From positions 1-64,000 of the forward strand of contig CAITIX010000006.1 in the NCBI GenBank assembly GCA_903892565.1: a stretch of 64,000 bases of DNA. The letters run 5' to 3'. The stretch is from an uncultured Acidobacteriia bacterium. GTDB taxonomy: Bacteria; Acidobacteriota; Terriglobia; Bryobacterales; Bryobacteraceae. Below, one piece after another: positions 41,788 to 51,372 of the stretch. A model generated the notes under the pieces. The model did no database searches and had not been told where the DNA came from. It saw only the letters and a list, made by a program, of their open reading frames with translations. Within the stretch, counting starts at the first letter, position 1. Each line of letters begins with the position of its first letter. Made by a program: the position numbers and the translations under genes.

Positions 41788-42783
41788 CTACGGCAAAATC
41801 GCCGTGCTGTTACGCTTCGGCACTTGACCCACGTGAATCTTGGCGACCTCGCGCTTTGCTGCGATATCCACCACCGACACTGAATCCGCCGCCGCGCACG
41901 CCACGTAGGCCATCTTGCCATCCGGCGTCAGCGTGACCCAATCGGGCGATTTGCCCACTTCGATGCTGGCTTGCAGTTTCAAATCCGGCAGCGAGTACAA
42001 GTACACGGAGCTGTTCAAGCGGCTATTGACCACCAGCGTCTTTTGATCGGGCGTCACCGCCATACCGTGCGATTCGTTGCCGCCGAACATGTACTTCGCT
42101 TTGCCCGCGGGCAGTTCCGGCAGGGTAATGCGTTGAAGTTCCTTGTGCGTGGCGAAATCTACCACGGCGAAGCCGTTGAAATCCGACAACTGCACCAGGA
42201 TCCATTTCGTGGACCCATCGGCATTGGTTGTAAACGCCATCGGCCGGATGCCGAGATCCATCTCCATCACCCATGCAATCTCTTCGGTCTTCTGATTGAT
42301 CACGGTAATGGTTTTGCCGGGGATCGATCCAGCCACAACCCATTGCCCATCGGGCGTGACGTAGGTGTTGTGCACGCCGCCCTTGATTGGAATCGTCTTC
42401 ACGCGCTCCTGCGAAGCGGTATCGATGACGTCGACGTAGCCCGGAGCCCGCACGATCGCGACATACACGCGCTTGCCGTCTTTGCTGATGGAAATGTTGT
42501 TGGGATGCGCAGTGAGCGGCACGCTCTTGATGATCTTCAGAGTCTTCGCGTCCACGATTTCGAGCGTGCTGCGCGATTCGTTGCTGATATAGAACTTGCT
42601 GCCGTCGGGAGCGGCGGCGGCGCCGTGGTTTACCTCGATGCCCTTGATCGTGCCGACCACCTTATTGGTGGCGGGGTCTATCAGCGAAACGTCGTCGCCC
42701 GCGCTATTCGTCTGGATGATGCGAACGCTGGCGGCATGCATGCACAGCGACGCCGAAAGCAGCAGGGAAAGAGACCATTTCAT
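41788..42783 (-). CDS. Exported YVTN/YncE-type beta-propeller protein
   Basis: 331 aa from the ATG at 42783, chosen for its AAGGAGG ribosome-binding site and the signal peptide that follows (MKWSLSLLLSASLCMHAASV). Seven-bladed propeller with 40-45-residue repeats, e.g. DVSLIDPATNKVVGTIKG, STLEIVDAKTLKIIKSVPL and VSVVDIAAKREVAKIHVG. YncE-type proteins bind ligands or partners in the periplasm; no enzyme function is indicated. It is convergent with the small cytochrome gene. Confidence 0.88.
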   Translation of the reverse strand: MKWSLSLLLSASLCMHAASVRIIQTNSAGDDVSLIDPATNKVVGTIKGIEVNHGAAAAPDGSKFYISNESRSTLEIVDAKTLKIIKSVPLTAHPNNISISKDGKRVYVAIVRAPGYVDVIDTASQERVKTIPIKGGVHNTYVTPDGQWVVAGSIPGKTITVINQKTEEIAWVMEMDLGIRPMAFTTNADGSTKWILVQLSDFNGFAVVDFATHKELQRITLPELPAGKAKYMFGGNESHGMAVTPDQKTLVVNSRLNSSVYLYSLPDLKLQASIEVGKSPDWVTLTPDGKMAYVACAAADSVSVVDIAAKREVAKIHVGQVPKRNSTAILP

Positions 42784-42866
42784 GGCGGATAAACCTCCTT
42801 GAATCAACGGGCTTAGGATACGAAGCGGGGCTGGTAAAGTCAAGCGCGACTGTCATATGTAATCTC

Positions 42867-43184
42867 ATGCGCGGTGGCTCGAAACACACAGGCGATGTTA
42901 TACTCACGAACGTGCGGGAGCTCCGCCTCGGCGATATTATCGATGACTGGTGCGTGAAATGCCGCCGGTTAACCAATCACGCGATCGTGTCGTTGTTGGA
43001 AAACGACGCCGCCAAGGTGCGCTGCCGTAGCTGTTACAGCGATCACGATTACCTCAAAGAGATCGCGCCGCCCTCCAAAAAAGATTTGAAGCGAATGGCC
43101 GAAGCCGCGCTTTCGGGCGAACCCGATATCGAGATCCCACCGCCCGCGCCCCCAAAAGTAAAAAGCATTCGCAAGCGCCGCTAA
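42867..43184 (+). CDS. Small zinc-ribbon protein
   Basis: 105 aa, or 90 aa if the GTG at 42912 is used. The core is a four-cysteine zinc ribbon: WCVKCRRLTNH and RCRSCYSDHDYL about 25 residues apart. It is followed by a Lys/Pro-rich tail (PPSKKDLKRMAEAAL, PPPAPPKVKSIRKRR) that looks suited to nucleic-acid contact. The family is not recognised beyond the ribbon. It stands alone; the 208 bases between it and metH contain no feature I can name. Confidence 0.7.
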   Translation: MRGGSKHTGDVILTNVRELRLGDIIDDWCVKCRRLTNHAIVSLLENDAAKVRCRSCYSDHDYLKEIAPPSKKDLKRMAEAALSGEPDIEIPPPAPPKVKSIRKRR

Positions 43185-43392
43185 TTGCGGGCTGATTGGC
43201 CGAAACCGCGGTGTGCCAATTCGAGGAAGCCGCGTGCGATAAGTCACGGGCAATCAACTTGTTGAAAATAGACGCATCGCAAGGCCCTGTTTAGGGGTAA
43301 GGGTGCGGAAAATCGCCTCGTGCGCTCCTAGCAGCCCTAGCGCCTCAGGAAACACGTGTCGCGTATACGGGACAAAATTGCCCGATCTGCCT

Positions 43393-46300
43393 TTACGCTT
43401 TCATGCCGACTTCGTCGGGTGTCGAGGCAGCCGCCTCACTGGCCGTGAAATACGCGCAATCGGGATGCTGGAACACGAGCGCACTGACGCTCGCCTCGGG
43501 ATCCATCATGAAACCTTCAGTCAAGTGCACGCCGATTTCCTCGGGACGCAGCAGCGTCCAGATTCCCTGCTGATCTTCCAGGCTGGGGCATGCGGGATAG
43601 CCGAAGCTGTAGCGCTTGCCGCGATAGCGCGACGTGAAACGTTCCTGCATCGTGAGCGTTGCGGGATCCGGAAAGCCCCAATCCTCGCGCATGCGCCGAT
43701 GCAGCCACTCGGAACACGCTTCCGCCGTCTCGATGGCCAGCGCTTGAATGGCATGCGCTTTCAAATATTCGCCCCGATTCTTGGCATCTTCCGAACGCTG
43801 CCGCACGCCTTCGCCGGCGGTGACGACGAACAAGCCAATATGGTCACGGTGGCCGTCTTTCTTATCGAGCACGTAGTCGCTGAGACACAAGCCTCCCGCC
43901 ATGGGCTGGCGTCCGAAATGGAACACGTGAATCGGATCCGCGGCGCCCGGCGCGAACAATTGAATCGCATTCTCGCGGCGCTCGGCTTCGAAAAACTGCC
44001 ACACGGCGCGGACTTTCATCCAACCTGTGGCTTCTTCCTTCACGCGCTCGACTGCGGCGAACAGATCCATCGCTTTGGGATCGCGCTCGGCGAGTAATTT
44101 TTCGAAATTGCCCTTGAAGCCCAGGTGCCGTCCGTAGAGCATGAACGGATTGATGTAGCTCCACATTTCGCTCAGATTCGGGACGTCGCGCACGCGCCGA
44201 TCCAGATACGCCACCGACGGGATCGGAAGGTCTGTGCGCACCTTGGGGCTGCGCTCGGTGCTGAGGTTTACCATGGGCGCGGCGTCGTGGAGGGGGGCGC
44301 CCGCGGTTGTGAAAATATGCGTGCTGATGACGATGTCGCGCTGCGCCGGGTCCATCAATTCGTTCATGATGCGCAGTCCGGTCATGGCGTCCTTCGCGTA
44401 GAACGTGGGAGCTCCATAGGCAGGGCCGATGCGCGTCGTCGTGAATTTTTCGGAAAGCGCCGCGCCGCCCACCAGCAGCGGAGTTTCCACGCCGTGATCT
44501 TTGAAATCGGACGCGGTCGTGACCATTTGATGGGCGCTCTTGACGAGCAAGCCGGAAAGTCCAATGGCATCGGGCTTGTGCTCGCGCCACGCGCTGATCA
44601 AATCCTCGGGCGCCACTTTGATGCCAAGGTTCACTACCGTATAGCCGTTGTTCGACAGAATAATCTCGACTAGATTCTTGCCGATGTCGTGGACGTCGCC
44701 CTTCACTGTCGCGAGCACGATCTTGCCGCGCGCGGCCGTATCGGCCTTCTCCATGAACTGTTCCAGATGCCCAACGGCGGCTTTCATGGCTTCGGCCGAT
44801 TGCAGCACTTCGGCCACGATCAATTCGTTGTTGTTAAACAAGCGCCCGACTTCGGTCATGCCGGTCATCAACGGTCCGTTGATAATGTCGAGCGGCGCAG
44901 TGCCTTCGGCGCGCTTCAAGTCAAGATCGGGAATGAGTCCGTCTTTCGTGCCTTCGATGATGTAATTCGCCAGACGCTCGTTGAGCGGCAAGGCTGCGGC
45001 TTTGGTTTTTTCTTTCTTGACGGTCTTACGGAAGTAATCGGAAATCGCCGCGATGTGGAATTGATTGATGGCAGCGCGCGTTTCTTTAGACTGTTGTCTC
45101 CAGTCCTCAGGAGCCTTGCGTAAAGCTTCGTCCGCTGCAGGATCTTTCGGAGGAAAGTTGAACAGCAGGTCTTCCGCCAGGCGGCGTTCTTCTTCCGGCA
45201 GCGACGCGTAGCGTTCCAGCTTTTGCGAATTGACGATGGCCAGATCGAGCCCGGCTTTCGTCGTGTGATACAAGAACACGGAGTTGACCGTTTCGCGCGC
45301 GGTCGCAGGAAGTCCGAAGGAAATATTCGATACGCCGAGAATCGTTTTGACGTAAGGAATGTGCTGCTTGATCAGCCGCAGCGCCTCGATGGTTTCCACC
45401 GCGCCGCCAATGTAGTTCTCGTCGCCGGTAGCGCAAGGAAATACAAGTGGATCGATGATGATGTCCTCGGGCGGCACGCCGTATTTTTCGGTCAGGAGCT
45501 TGACGGAACGCTGCGCCACGGCCAGTTTACGTTCGCGCGTGAAGGCCTGGGCTTGCAGCTTATCTTCGTCGATGGTGCCGACCACCAGCGCCGCGCCGTA
45601 GGTTTTCGCGATGGGGCAAATGCGCTCGAACTTCTCTTCGCCGTCCTCCAGGTTGATGGAGTTGATGATGCTCTTGCCCTGGCACCACATCAACGCGCTC
45701 TCAATGGCCTGAGGGTCCGTAGTGTCGATCATCACCGGAGCCTTGATCTTCGGCATCAGCTTGCCATAGAACGGATTGATATCGCCGAGCTCTTCGCGAT
45801 CGGACGACTGCAAGCAAACATCCACGATATGCGCGCCGTTGCGGACCTGCCAGCGCGCCACTTCACTCGCCTCTTCCCATTTCTCTTCGGCCACCATCTG
45901 CTTGAAGAGCCGTGAGCCAATCACATTAGTGCGCTCGCCGACGATCAACGGACGATTGCTGTCTTCGGCCTCCACCAGATCGATGCCCGAATAGTAAGCG
46001 CGGTGCGATGGAGGATTCACTGCATGAGGCTTGCGCCCTTCCGCCGTTTGCGCGATGGCGCGAATATGATCGGGCGTAGTGCCGCAGCATCCGCCGACAA
46101 TATTCAGCCAGCCGCGGTCCATGAACTTTTCGAGCTGCTTGGCCAGGGAATCGGGCGTTTCGAGATACTTATCTTCTTCGTTCGGCAGGCCGGCGTTGGG
46201 ATAGCAGGAAATCCGCGTGGAGGCCATTTCGGCCAGCGTGCGGATGTGGTCGGTCATCAGATCCGGGCCCGTGGCGCAGTTCAGGCCGATCGACATTAAG

Positions 46301-46965
46301 TCGGCATGCGCGAGCGAAGCATAGAACGCGTCCACCGGCTGGCCGGCGAGCATCGCGCCCCAACGTTCGATGGTGCCAGAGACCATCACCGGCAGTTTGT
46401 GGCCGAGCTCTTTTTCCAACTGCTGGATCGCGACCAGTGCCGATTTCACGTTGCGCGTGTCGAATCCTGTTTCTATTAAGAGGATGTCCGCGCCGCCTTC
46501 GATCAAGCCCTTCGCCTGGACGTAGTAGCTATCGCGCAGTTCCCCGAACGTCACATCGCCGCGCAGTGTGATGGATTTCGTGGTCGGCCCGAGCGATCCG
46601 GCCACAAAGCGGGGCTTGTCGGGTGTCGAAAACTCGTCTGCTGCTTTGCGCGCCAGTTGCGCGGCCAAGACGTTCAGGTGGTGGCTTTTATCGGCTAAGT
46701 CGAATTCCGCCAGGACGATGGGCGATCCCTGAAAGCTATTCGTTTCAATGATATCGGAGCCTGCGGCCAAATAGGCGCGGTGCACGTCGATGACCCATTC
46801 CGGGCGTGTCTGGCACAGGTTCTCGTTGCAGTTTTCCAGATGCGCGCCGCCGAAATCCTCGAGCGTGGGACGATGTTCTTGCAGCATGGTGCCCATCGCG
46901 CCGTCGAGCACAAGAATCCGCGAGGCGAGCGAGTCTTCGAGCAGCTGATGGCGTGAATGGGTCAT
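43393..46965 (-). CDS. metH: Cobalamin-dependent methionine synthase
   Basis: Transfers a methyl group from methyltetrahydrofolate to homocysteine via cobalamin. 1190 aa, all four modules: homocysteine domain (1-330; DGAMGTMLQEH, zinc Cys in GLNCATGP and GGCCGTTPDH), pterin domain (345-600; ERTNVIGSRLF, NGAHIVDV), cobalamin cap and Rossmann domain (650-880; axial His in KGDVHDIGKN) and AdoMet reactivation domain (900-1180; RGKRYSFGYPACPS). Full-length; E. coli MetH is 1227. AAGGA ribosome-binding site. An 8-bp hairpin lies in its leader. Confidence 0.98.
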   Translation of the reverse strand: MTHSRHQLLEDSLASRILVLDGAMGTMLQEHRPTLEDFGGAHLENCNENLCQTRPEWVIDVHRAYLAAGSDIIETNSFQGSPIVLAEFDLADKSHHLNVLAAQLARKAADEFSTPDKPRFVAGSLGPTTKSITLRGDVTFGELRDSYYVQAKGLIEGGADILLIETGFDTRNVKSALVAIQQLEKELGHKLPVMVSGTIERWGAMLAGQPVDAFYASLAHADLMSIGLNCATGPDLMTDHIRTLAEMASTRISCYPNAGLPNEEDKYLETPDSLAKQLEKFMDRGWLNIVGGCCGTTPDHIRAIAQTAEGRKPHAVNPPSHRAYYSGIDLVEAEDSNRPLIVGERTNVIGSRLFKQMVAEEKWEEASEVARWQVRNGAHIVDVCLQSSDREELGDINPFYGKLMPKIKAPVMIDTTDPQAIESALMWCQGKSIINSINLEDGEEKFERICPIAKTYGAALVVGTIDEDKLQAQAFTRERKLAVAQRSVKLLTEKYGVPPEDIIIDPLVFPCATGDENYIGGAVETIEALRLIKQHIPYVKTILGVSNISFGLPATARETVNSVFLYHTTKAGLDLAIVNSQKLERYASLPEEERRLAEDLLFNFPPKDPAADEALRKAPEDWRQQSKETRAAINQFHIAAISDYFRKTVKKEKTKAAALPLNERLANYIIEGTKDGLIPDLDLKRAEGTAPLDIINGPLMTGMTEVGRLFNNNELIVAEVLQSAEAMKAAVGHLEQFMEKADTAARGKIVLATVKGDVHDIGKNLVEIILSNNGYTVVNLGIKVAPEDLISAWREHKPDAIGLSGLLVKSAHQMVTTASDFKDHGVETPLLVGGAALSEKFTTTRIGPAYGAPTFYAKDAMTGLRIMNELMDPAQRDIVISTHIFTTAGAPLHDAAPMVNLSTERSPKVRTDLPIPSVAYLDRRVRDVPNLSEMWSYINPFMLYGRHLGFKGNFEKLLAERDPKAMDLFAAVERVKEEATGWMKVRAVWQFFEAERRENAIQLFAPGAADPIHVFHFGRQPMAGGLCLSDYVLDKKDGHRDHIGLFVVTAGEGVRQRSEDAKNRGEYLKAHAIQALAIETAEACSEWLHRRMREDWGFPDPATLTMQERFTSRYRGKRYSFGYPACPSLEDQQGIWTLLRPEEIGVHLTEGFMMDPEASVSALVFQHPDCAYFTASEAAASTPDEVGMKA

Positions 46966-46989
46966 GCGTCCTTAATTTATTATCGAGTA

Positions 46990-47055
46990 TCACTTCTTAC
47001 CGATGCCTTTTGGGCAAGGCATCAACGAATCCAGATATGTTGATATGATAAGTGA
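46990..47055 (-). promoter_or_regulatory. Possible structured leader of metH
   Basis: On the minus strand: outer stem TCACTT / AAGTGA (47055-47050 with 46995-46990) enclosing a perfect 8-bp hairpin GATGCCTT-GCCCAA-AAGGCATC (47023-47002). It ends about 25 bases from the metH ATG. I could not fit SAM-I, SAM-II, SAH or cobalamin riboswitch cores, so the class is unknown and regulation is inference. Confidence 0.4.
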
Positions 47056-47389
47056 CGCAACGGCCGACCGTCAACCTTGCGGCGTGTTGGGCAGCGCGCC
47101 GCTTCCGGAGATTCTCGGGATTTTAACAAGGCATTTAAAGACGACTTGCGGCCTATATCCCCGCTCCATGACTGTCGCGGCTCCGTTATGTAAGCAAGGC
47201 CCAAATCGAGCCGCGAGAATCATCGAGCGGGGGTTCGTGCGTTTCAGTACGCGCATCGCCGGCCATGACGCATGCATTTGGGATCATGCATCCGGCTCAT
47301 GTCCTGAAGGAGTTCTGCGAGCAAACGGAAAGAATCTTTTTTTTATTCATTCCAAAGGAGATCTGTCGTGTCCTGGGGCCCTTGTCGGC

Positions 47390-47419
47390 TTGACAGAAAT
47401 CGCGTTACGGCGGTAATAT
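47390..47419 (+). promoter_or_regulatory. Sigma-70-type promoter for the metabolic cluster
   Basis: Perfect -35 TTGACA (47390-47395), 18-base spacer, -10 TAATAT (47414-47419). The expected start near 47427 gives a leader of about 50 bases before the Gfo/Idh/MocA ATG. Confidence 0.72.
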
Positions 47420-47476
47420 CAGACATTTGAAGTGTCCCCGCATCGAATCGCCATCTTTTAGTAAAGGAACTACAAC

Positions 47477-48526
47477 ATGAAACAAATCAACTTAGGCATC
47501 ATTGGAACCGGTTGGTGCGGCGGTATTCGCGCCGTCACCGCCGCGAACAGCCCGTGGGTGAAGGATCTCCACATTGCGGAGATCAAGCCGGAGCGTCTCA
47601 AAGAGATCGCGGATATGACGAATCCGAAGACCGCTTCGATCGACTATGCTCCCATCATTGCGGACAAGTCCATCGACGCCGTGATGATCTCCACCACGCC
47701 GGAGCCGACCCACTACCCCATCGCCAAGGAAGCGCTGAACGCGGGCAAGCATGTGTTCCTCGAAAAGCCGATCGCCATGGAAATGTGGGAAGCCGACGAG
47801 CTGATCGCACTCGCGAAGAAGAAGGGCCTTTCCTTCACCATTGGATATTCGCAGCGTTTCAATCCCAAGTTTGCCTATGTGAAGCGTTCCATCGAAGACG
47901 GCACCATCGGCGAGCCGGTGAGCGCGCTGGTCAGCCGCCACATCACGCGTGGCCTGGGCAAGAAAATCGGCGGACGCGTGAAGCTCTCGCCGGCCGCGAT
48001 GGAAGCGACGCACGATATCGATTTCGTGCTGTGGTGCCTTGCTCCGCGCAAGCCGATTCGTGTGTATGCGCAGGAAGTGCGCAAGATCATGAAGGGCGAG
48101 TTCAACGTGCCCGATTGCGTGTGGATCGTGGTCACGATGGACGATGGCACGGCGTTCACGATCGGCGCCGGTTGGGTGCTGCCGCCCGCCTATCCGAACT
48201 TCTCTTCGACGTGGATCGAATTCGTCGGAACCGAAGGCGCCGTGATGGTCGATGACACGCATCGCGATGTTTACTCCACCACGCTGCAGAGGGGCATCCA
48301 GTTCCCGATTTCGTCCATGCCGGGCGAATTCGTGAATCACACCTACGCGGGTCCCATGGAACGCGAGACGATTCACTTTGTGGAATGCATCGCAAAGGGG
48401 CGTCAGCCGCTGGTGACGGGCGAACAGGCTCGCATGGCAATGATGGTCTATCAGGCTGCCGATGTTTCCGTGGAAACCAACCAGCCGGTGGATCTGGTGC
48501 ACGAACCCGCTGCGCAGCTGGTCTAG
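47477..48526 (+). CDS. Gfo/Idh/MocA family oxidoreductase
   Basis: NAD(P)-dependent sugar or inositol-type dehydrogenase, 349 aa. N-terminal Rossmann motif GIIGTGWCGGIRA, the family EKP signature in HVFLEKPIAMEMWEAD (catalytic Lys), and a C-terminal alpha/beta domain with GYSQRFNPKFA and the His/Asp-containing MEATHDIDFVLWCLAP. The substrate cannot be assigned. First gene of a same-strand series of seven; an MFS transporter follows 50 bases later, fitting uptake and oxidation of a sugar-like compound. Confidence 0.92.
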   Translation: MKQINLGIIGTGWCGGIRAVTAANSPWVKDLHIAEIKPERLKEIADMTNPKTASIDYAPIIADKSIDAVMISTTPEPTHYPIAKEALNAGKHVFLEKPIAMEMWEADELIALAKKKGLSFTIGYSQRFNPKFAYVKRSIEDGTIGEPVSALVSRHITRGLGKKIGGRVKLSPAAMEATHDIDFVLWCLAPRKPIRVYAQEVRKIMKGEFNVPDCVWIVVTMDDGTAFTIGAGWVLPPAYPNFSSTWIEFVGTEGAVMVDDTHRDVYSTTLQRGIQFPISSMPGEFVNHTYAGPMERETIHFVECIAKGRQPLVTGEQARMAMMVYQAADVSVETNQPVDLVHEPAAQLV

Positions 48527-48576
48527 TATCACGTAAGAAACGCCGCATAGAACCGTAACGGGAATCGGGAGCTAAA

Positions 48577-49929
48577 TTGGCCTCGCAACGCACTGCCGTG
48601 TCCGACAAAGCCGCTGGCAGTAATGGTGGCTTAGCTCCCGATTCCCTTTCCTCCCGTCCCACCAAGGTTCGCTGGTGGATCCTGCTGCTGATCAGCTTCA
48701 TGTACCTGATCTGCTATATGGACCGCAGCAACATCTCCGTCGCACAACCTGAAATCGCCAAAGCCTTCGGCCTGAGCAAGAAAGACATGGGCTATGTGCT
48801 GGCGGCGTTCGCCTGGGCTTACGCTCTGGGGCAAGTACCCGCTGGATGGTTCGGCGATCGCTTCGGGCCCAAGAAAGTTCTTACGGTCATCATGTCGTGG
48901 TGGTCCGTTGCGGCCATCGCTACGGGCGCCGCTTTGGGAATGCCGACACTTTTCGGCGCACGCTTCTTACTTGGACTCGGCGAGGCCGGAGCATTTCCCG
49001 TGGCAAGCCGCGGCATGCAAACCTGGTTTGCTCGCGTGGAACGAGGCCGCGTGCAGGGCATCACCCATTTTTTCAGCCGTTTTGCTGTGGCGATTACGCC
49101 CTTTGTGGCCGGAACGATTCTGACCGCCTTCGGCTGGCGCTGGATCTTCTACATTTTCGGATCGCTCGGTGTGGTTTGGGCACTGGCCTTCTTTACGATG
49201 TATCGCGATCATCCCGAAGATCAAAAGGCCGTGAATCAGGCGGAGCTTGCAGAAATTCGCGGGCTGAATGCGGATGGAACGGTGAAGGTGCTTGATCGGT
49301 CGCGGCCGGCGACGCCGTGGAAGTCGATCCTGGGATCGTCCAACATGTGGTTTATCGCCGTGGGCTACGGCTGCTTCTTCTTCGGTTCGAATTTCTATTT
49401 AACGTGGTACCCCACGTATCTGCGCGAGTATCGTCATCTTTCGATTAAGTCGCTGGGCTTGCTCGGTTCGCTGCCGCTCTTTATTGGCATGACGGGCGAT
49501 GTCATCGGTGGATGGCTCACCGACAGGATTTATCACAAGACAGGAAATGCGAAGCTGGCGCGGCGTGCCGTTGCTGCGCCTGCGTTTATTCTCGCCGGTA
49601 TTTTTGTGATTCCGGCGGCGATGACGACCGATACCACGACGTCGATCCTGTGTCTTGCGGCCTCGTTCTTCTCGCTCGAAATGGTGATTGGCCCGGCCTG
49701 GGCTGTTCCTATGGATGTCGGTGGACAATTTAGCGGCACCGTGACGGGGATCATGAATATGGTGGGTGCGCTCGGCGCGTCCATGACGGCCTTGATCTAC
49801 GGGTACTTGTTCGACAAAGGGCTGTGGGTGGCTCCGTTTTTGGTTTCCGCTGGGGTGATGGCGCTGGGCGCGTTGATTTGGATTTTCCTGATCGATCCCG
49901 AAAAGTCGGTGGTGGACGGGGTTGCATAA
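48577..49929 (+). CDS. MFS transporter, anion:cation symporter (ACS) family
   Basis: 450 aa, about 12 transmembrane helices. The start is uncertain: a TTG at 48577 opens the frame and a GTG at 48598 is in frame. ACS-family signs: LICYMDRSNISVAQPEIAKAF in the first helix and GWFGDRFGPKKVL in loop 2-3. Characterised members import hexuronates, glucarate, galactonate or phthalate-like acids. With the neighbouring dehydrogenases this suggests uptake of an organic acid. It resembles the MFS gene at 61.3 kb in family but not closely in sequence. Confidence 0.88.
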   Translation: MASQRTAVSDKAAGSNGGLAPDSLSSRPTKVRWWILLLISFMYLICYMDRSNISVAQPEIAKAFGLSKKDMGYVLAAFAWAYALGQVPAGWFGDRFGPKKVLTVIMSWWSVAAIATGAALGMPTLFGARFLLGLGEAGAFPVASRGMQTWFARVERGRVQGITHFFSRFAVAITPFVAGTILTAFGWRWIFYIFGSLGVVWALAFFTMYRDHPEDQKAVNQAELAEIRGLNADGTVKVLDRSRPATPWKSILGSSNMWFIAVGYGCFFFGSNFYLTWYPTYLREYRHLSIKSLGLLGSLPLFIGMTGDVIGGWLTDRIYHKTGNAKLARRAVAAPAFILAGIFVIPAAMTTDTTTSILCLAASFFSLEMVIGPAWAVPMDVGGQFSGTVTGIMNMVGALGASMTALIYGYLFDKGLWVAPFLVSAGVMALGALIWIFLIDPEKSVVDGVA

Positions 49930-50056
49930 AGATCCGGTTGTATAAATATCGCCCTGTCAAAAGCAGGGGTTGCGCTTGTGGAATTCGCGGTTTTCGGGCC
50001 GATTCTTGCCCCGTACTGCAAGAAGAAACAGAAATCGATATAGTATGAGGAGGTCT

Positions 50057-51121
50057 ATGTTAAAGCCACGTTGGGCGTCTCGCCCGCAGCTAGCCGCACT
50101 AGCGGTGCTTGTGATGTCCGCCCTGCCTGTCTCCGCGCAATTGTCAGGCAAATGGGAGCAAATCGCTCCATTCCCCGAACAGCACGAAGAATTGTTCGGC
50201 GCCACGGCGAACAACAAGCTCTACGTCTTCGGCGGATTCATTCCGTTCTGGAAGGTCGCGGGCGTCGTGTACGAATACGATCCTGCAACCAATAAGTGGA
50301 CCGAGAAAAAGAAAATGGCGCGTCCGGCGCATCACTTGGCGCTGACGGGCTACAACGGCAAAATCTATATTTTTGGTGGATTTGAGCCTCCTCCGGGAAC
50401 CACGCCGGGTTGGGTGCCGCTCAACAATGCCTGGGAATACGATCCGGTTGCCGACACGTGGAAGGCGCTCGCGCCCATGCCCACCAAGCGCGGAGCCGCG
50501 CAGGCTGCCGAAATCAACGGCAAGATCTACGTGATCGGCGGAGGCACGCTCGCGCCAGGGGCCGAAAAGCCGTACCTGGATTTCCAAACTCCGCAGAACT
50601 CGCTCAATATCGTGGAAGAATACGATCCGAAGACCAACACGTGGCGCACGCGGTCGCCCATGCCGACGCCCCGCAATCACGTGGCGATGGGCGCGATCAA
50701 TGGAAAAATTTATGTGGCTGGCGGCCGTGTGGGAGCGCCGTACATTTCGCTCGGTACCGACGTTTCGCTGGTGGAAGTGTACGATCCGGTGAAGGACAAC
50801 TGGTACGCCACGTTGCCGCAGCGCATGCCGACCGCTCGGAGCGGCGTCGGATTTGGAGTTTACAACGGACGTTTGCTGGTGGCTGGCGGAGAGTTCCAGG
50901 ACAGTATCCAGCAGACCGCGTTCCGCGCTTTTGAAGCCTACGATCCCGTGACGGATACGTGGCAATCGCTGCCGTCGATGGTGATCGCGCGTCATGGCGT
51001 GGCCAGTGCGGTGGTGGGCGATAAGTTTTACGTAGTCAGTGGTGATGTTCAATCCTCGGGCAGCGGCATCATGGCCTCAACCACCAGAGCCGACGCATTT
51101 GTGTTTTCTCCCGGCAAATAA
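50057..51121 (+). CDS. Exported kelch-repeat beta-propeller protein
   Basis: 354 aa. The ATG at 50057 is chosen because GAGGAGG lies 4 bases upstream and a signal peptide follows (LAALAVLVMSALPVSAQ). Six kelch blades, each with the GG and W/Y pattern: NKLYVFGGFIPFW, GKIYIFGGFEPPPG, GKIYVIGGGTLAPG, GKIYVAGGRVGAPY, GRLLVAGGEFQDS and DKFYVVSGDVQSS. Some bacterial homologues are sugar epimerases (NanM) or galactose-oxidase-like, but no catalytic residues for those are identifiable by eye. A CCCTG/CAGGG hairpin without T tract lies about 90 bases before the start. Confidence 0.88.
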   Translation: MLKPRWASRPQLAALAVLVMSALPVSAQLSGKWEQIAPFPEQHEELFGATANNKLYVFGGFIPFWKVAGVVYEYDPATNKWTEKKKMARPAHHLALTGYNGKIYIFGGFEPPPGTTPGWVPLNNAWEYDPVADTWKALAPMPTKRGAAQAAEINGKIYVIGGGTLAPGAEKPYLDFQTPQNSLNIVEEYDPKTNTWRTRSPMPTPRNHVAMGAINGKIYVAGGRVGAPYISLGTDVSLVEVYDPVKDNWYATLPQRMPTARSGVGFGVYNGRLLVAGGEFQDSIQQTAFRAFEAYDPVTDTWQSLPSMVIARHGVASAVVGDKFYVVSGDVQSSGSGIMASTTRADAFVFSPGK

Positions 51122-51372
51122 GGGGTAGAGAAGCAAAGCGAAGAAGCAAGGGGAAAGAGTTTCGCGCAATCCCCGCCGGGTTGTTGTGTGCTTGGCGGGA
51201 CGATTGCGATGTAGTGGCGCGCCGATTGTTCTTTGGGCCTGGTAGTTCGCTGGCTCGCGAACAGAGGGGCGTGGTTCGTAAGGCAAGTTGTTGTTAGGGG
51301 CGTTGCTCCGCTAAAAGTTTATTCGCAGAAAAAATACCGATCTATTGGAACTTCCAGGAAGAAAAGGACAAC

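Larger units (their letters stand above)
46966..47476. other. Divergent intergenic region between metH and the metabolic cluster
   Basis: 511 bases. The metH side carries a hairpin leader (next entry); the other side carries a sigma-70 promoter at 47390. The 137-codon track ORF at 47003-47416 spans both signals, has no ribosome-binding site and shows nothing family-like, so I treat it as non-coding. A run of eight T (near 47337) and an AT-rich patch lie about 50 bases before the promoter. Confidence 0.6.

Noticed and set aside
47003-47416. 137-aa ORF between metH and the Gfo/Idh/MocA gene
   Set aside because: Spans the metH hairpin leader and the TTGACA promoter, no ribosome-binding site, composition unlike neighbouring proteins.
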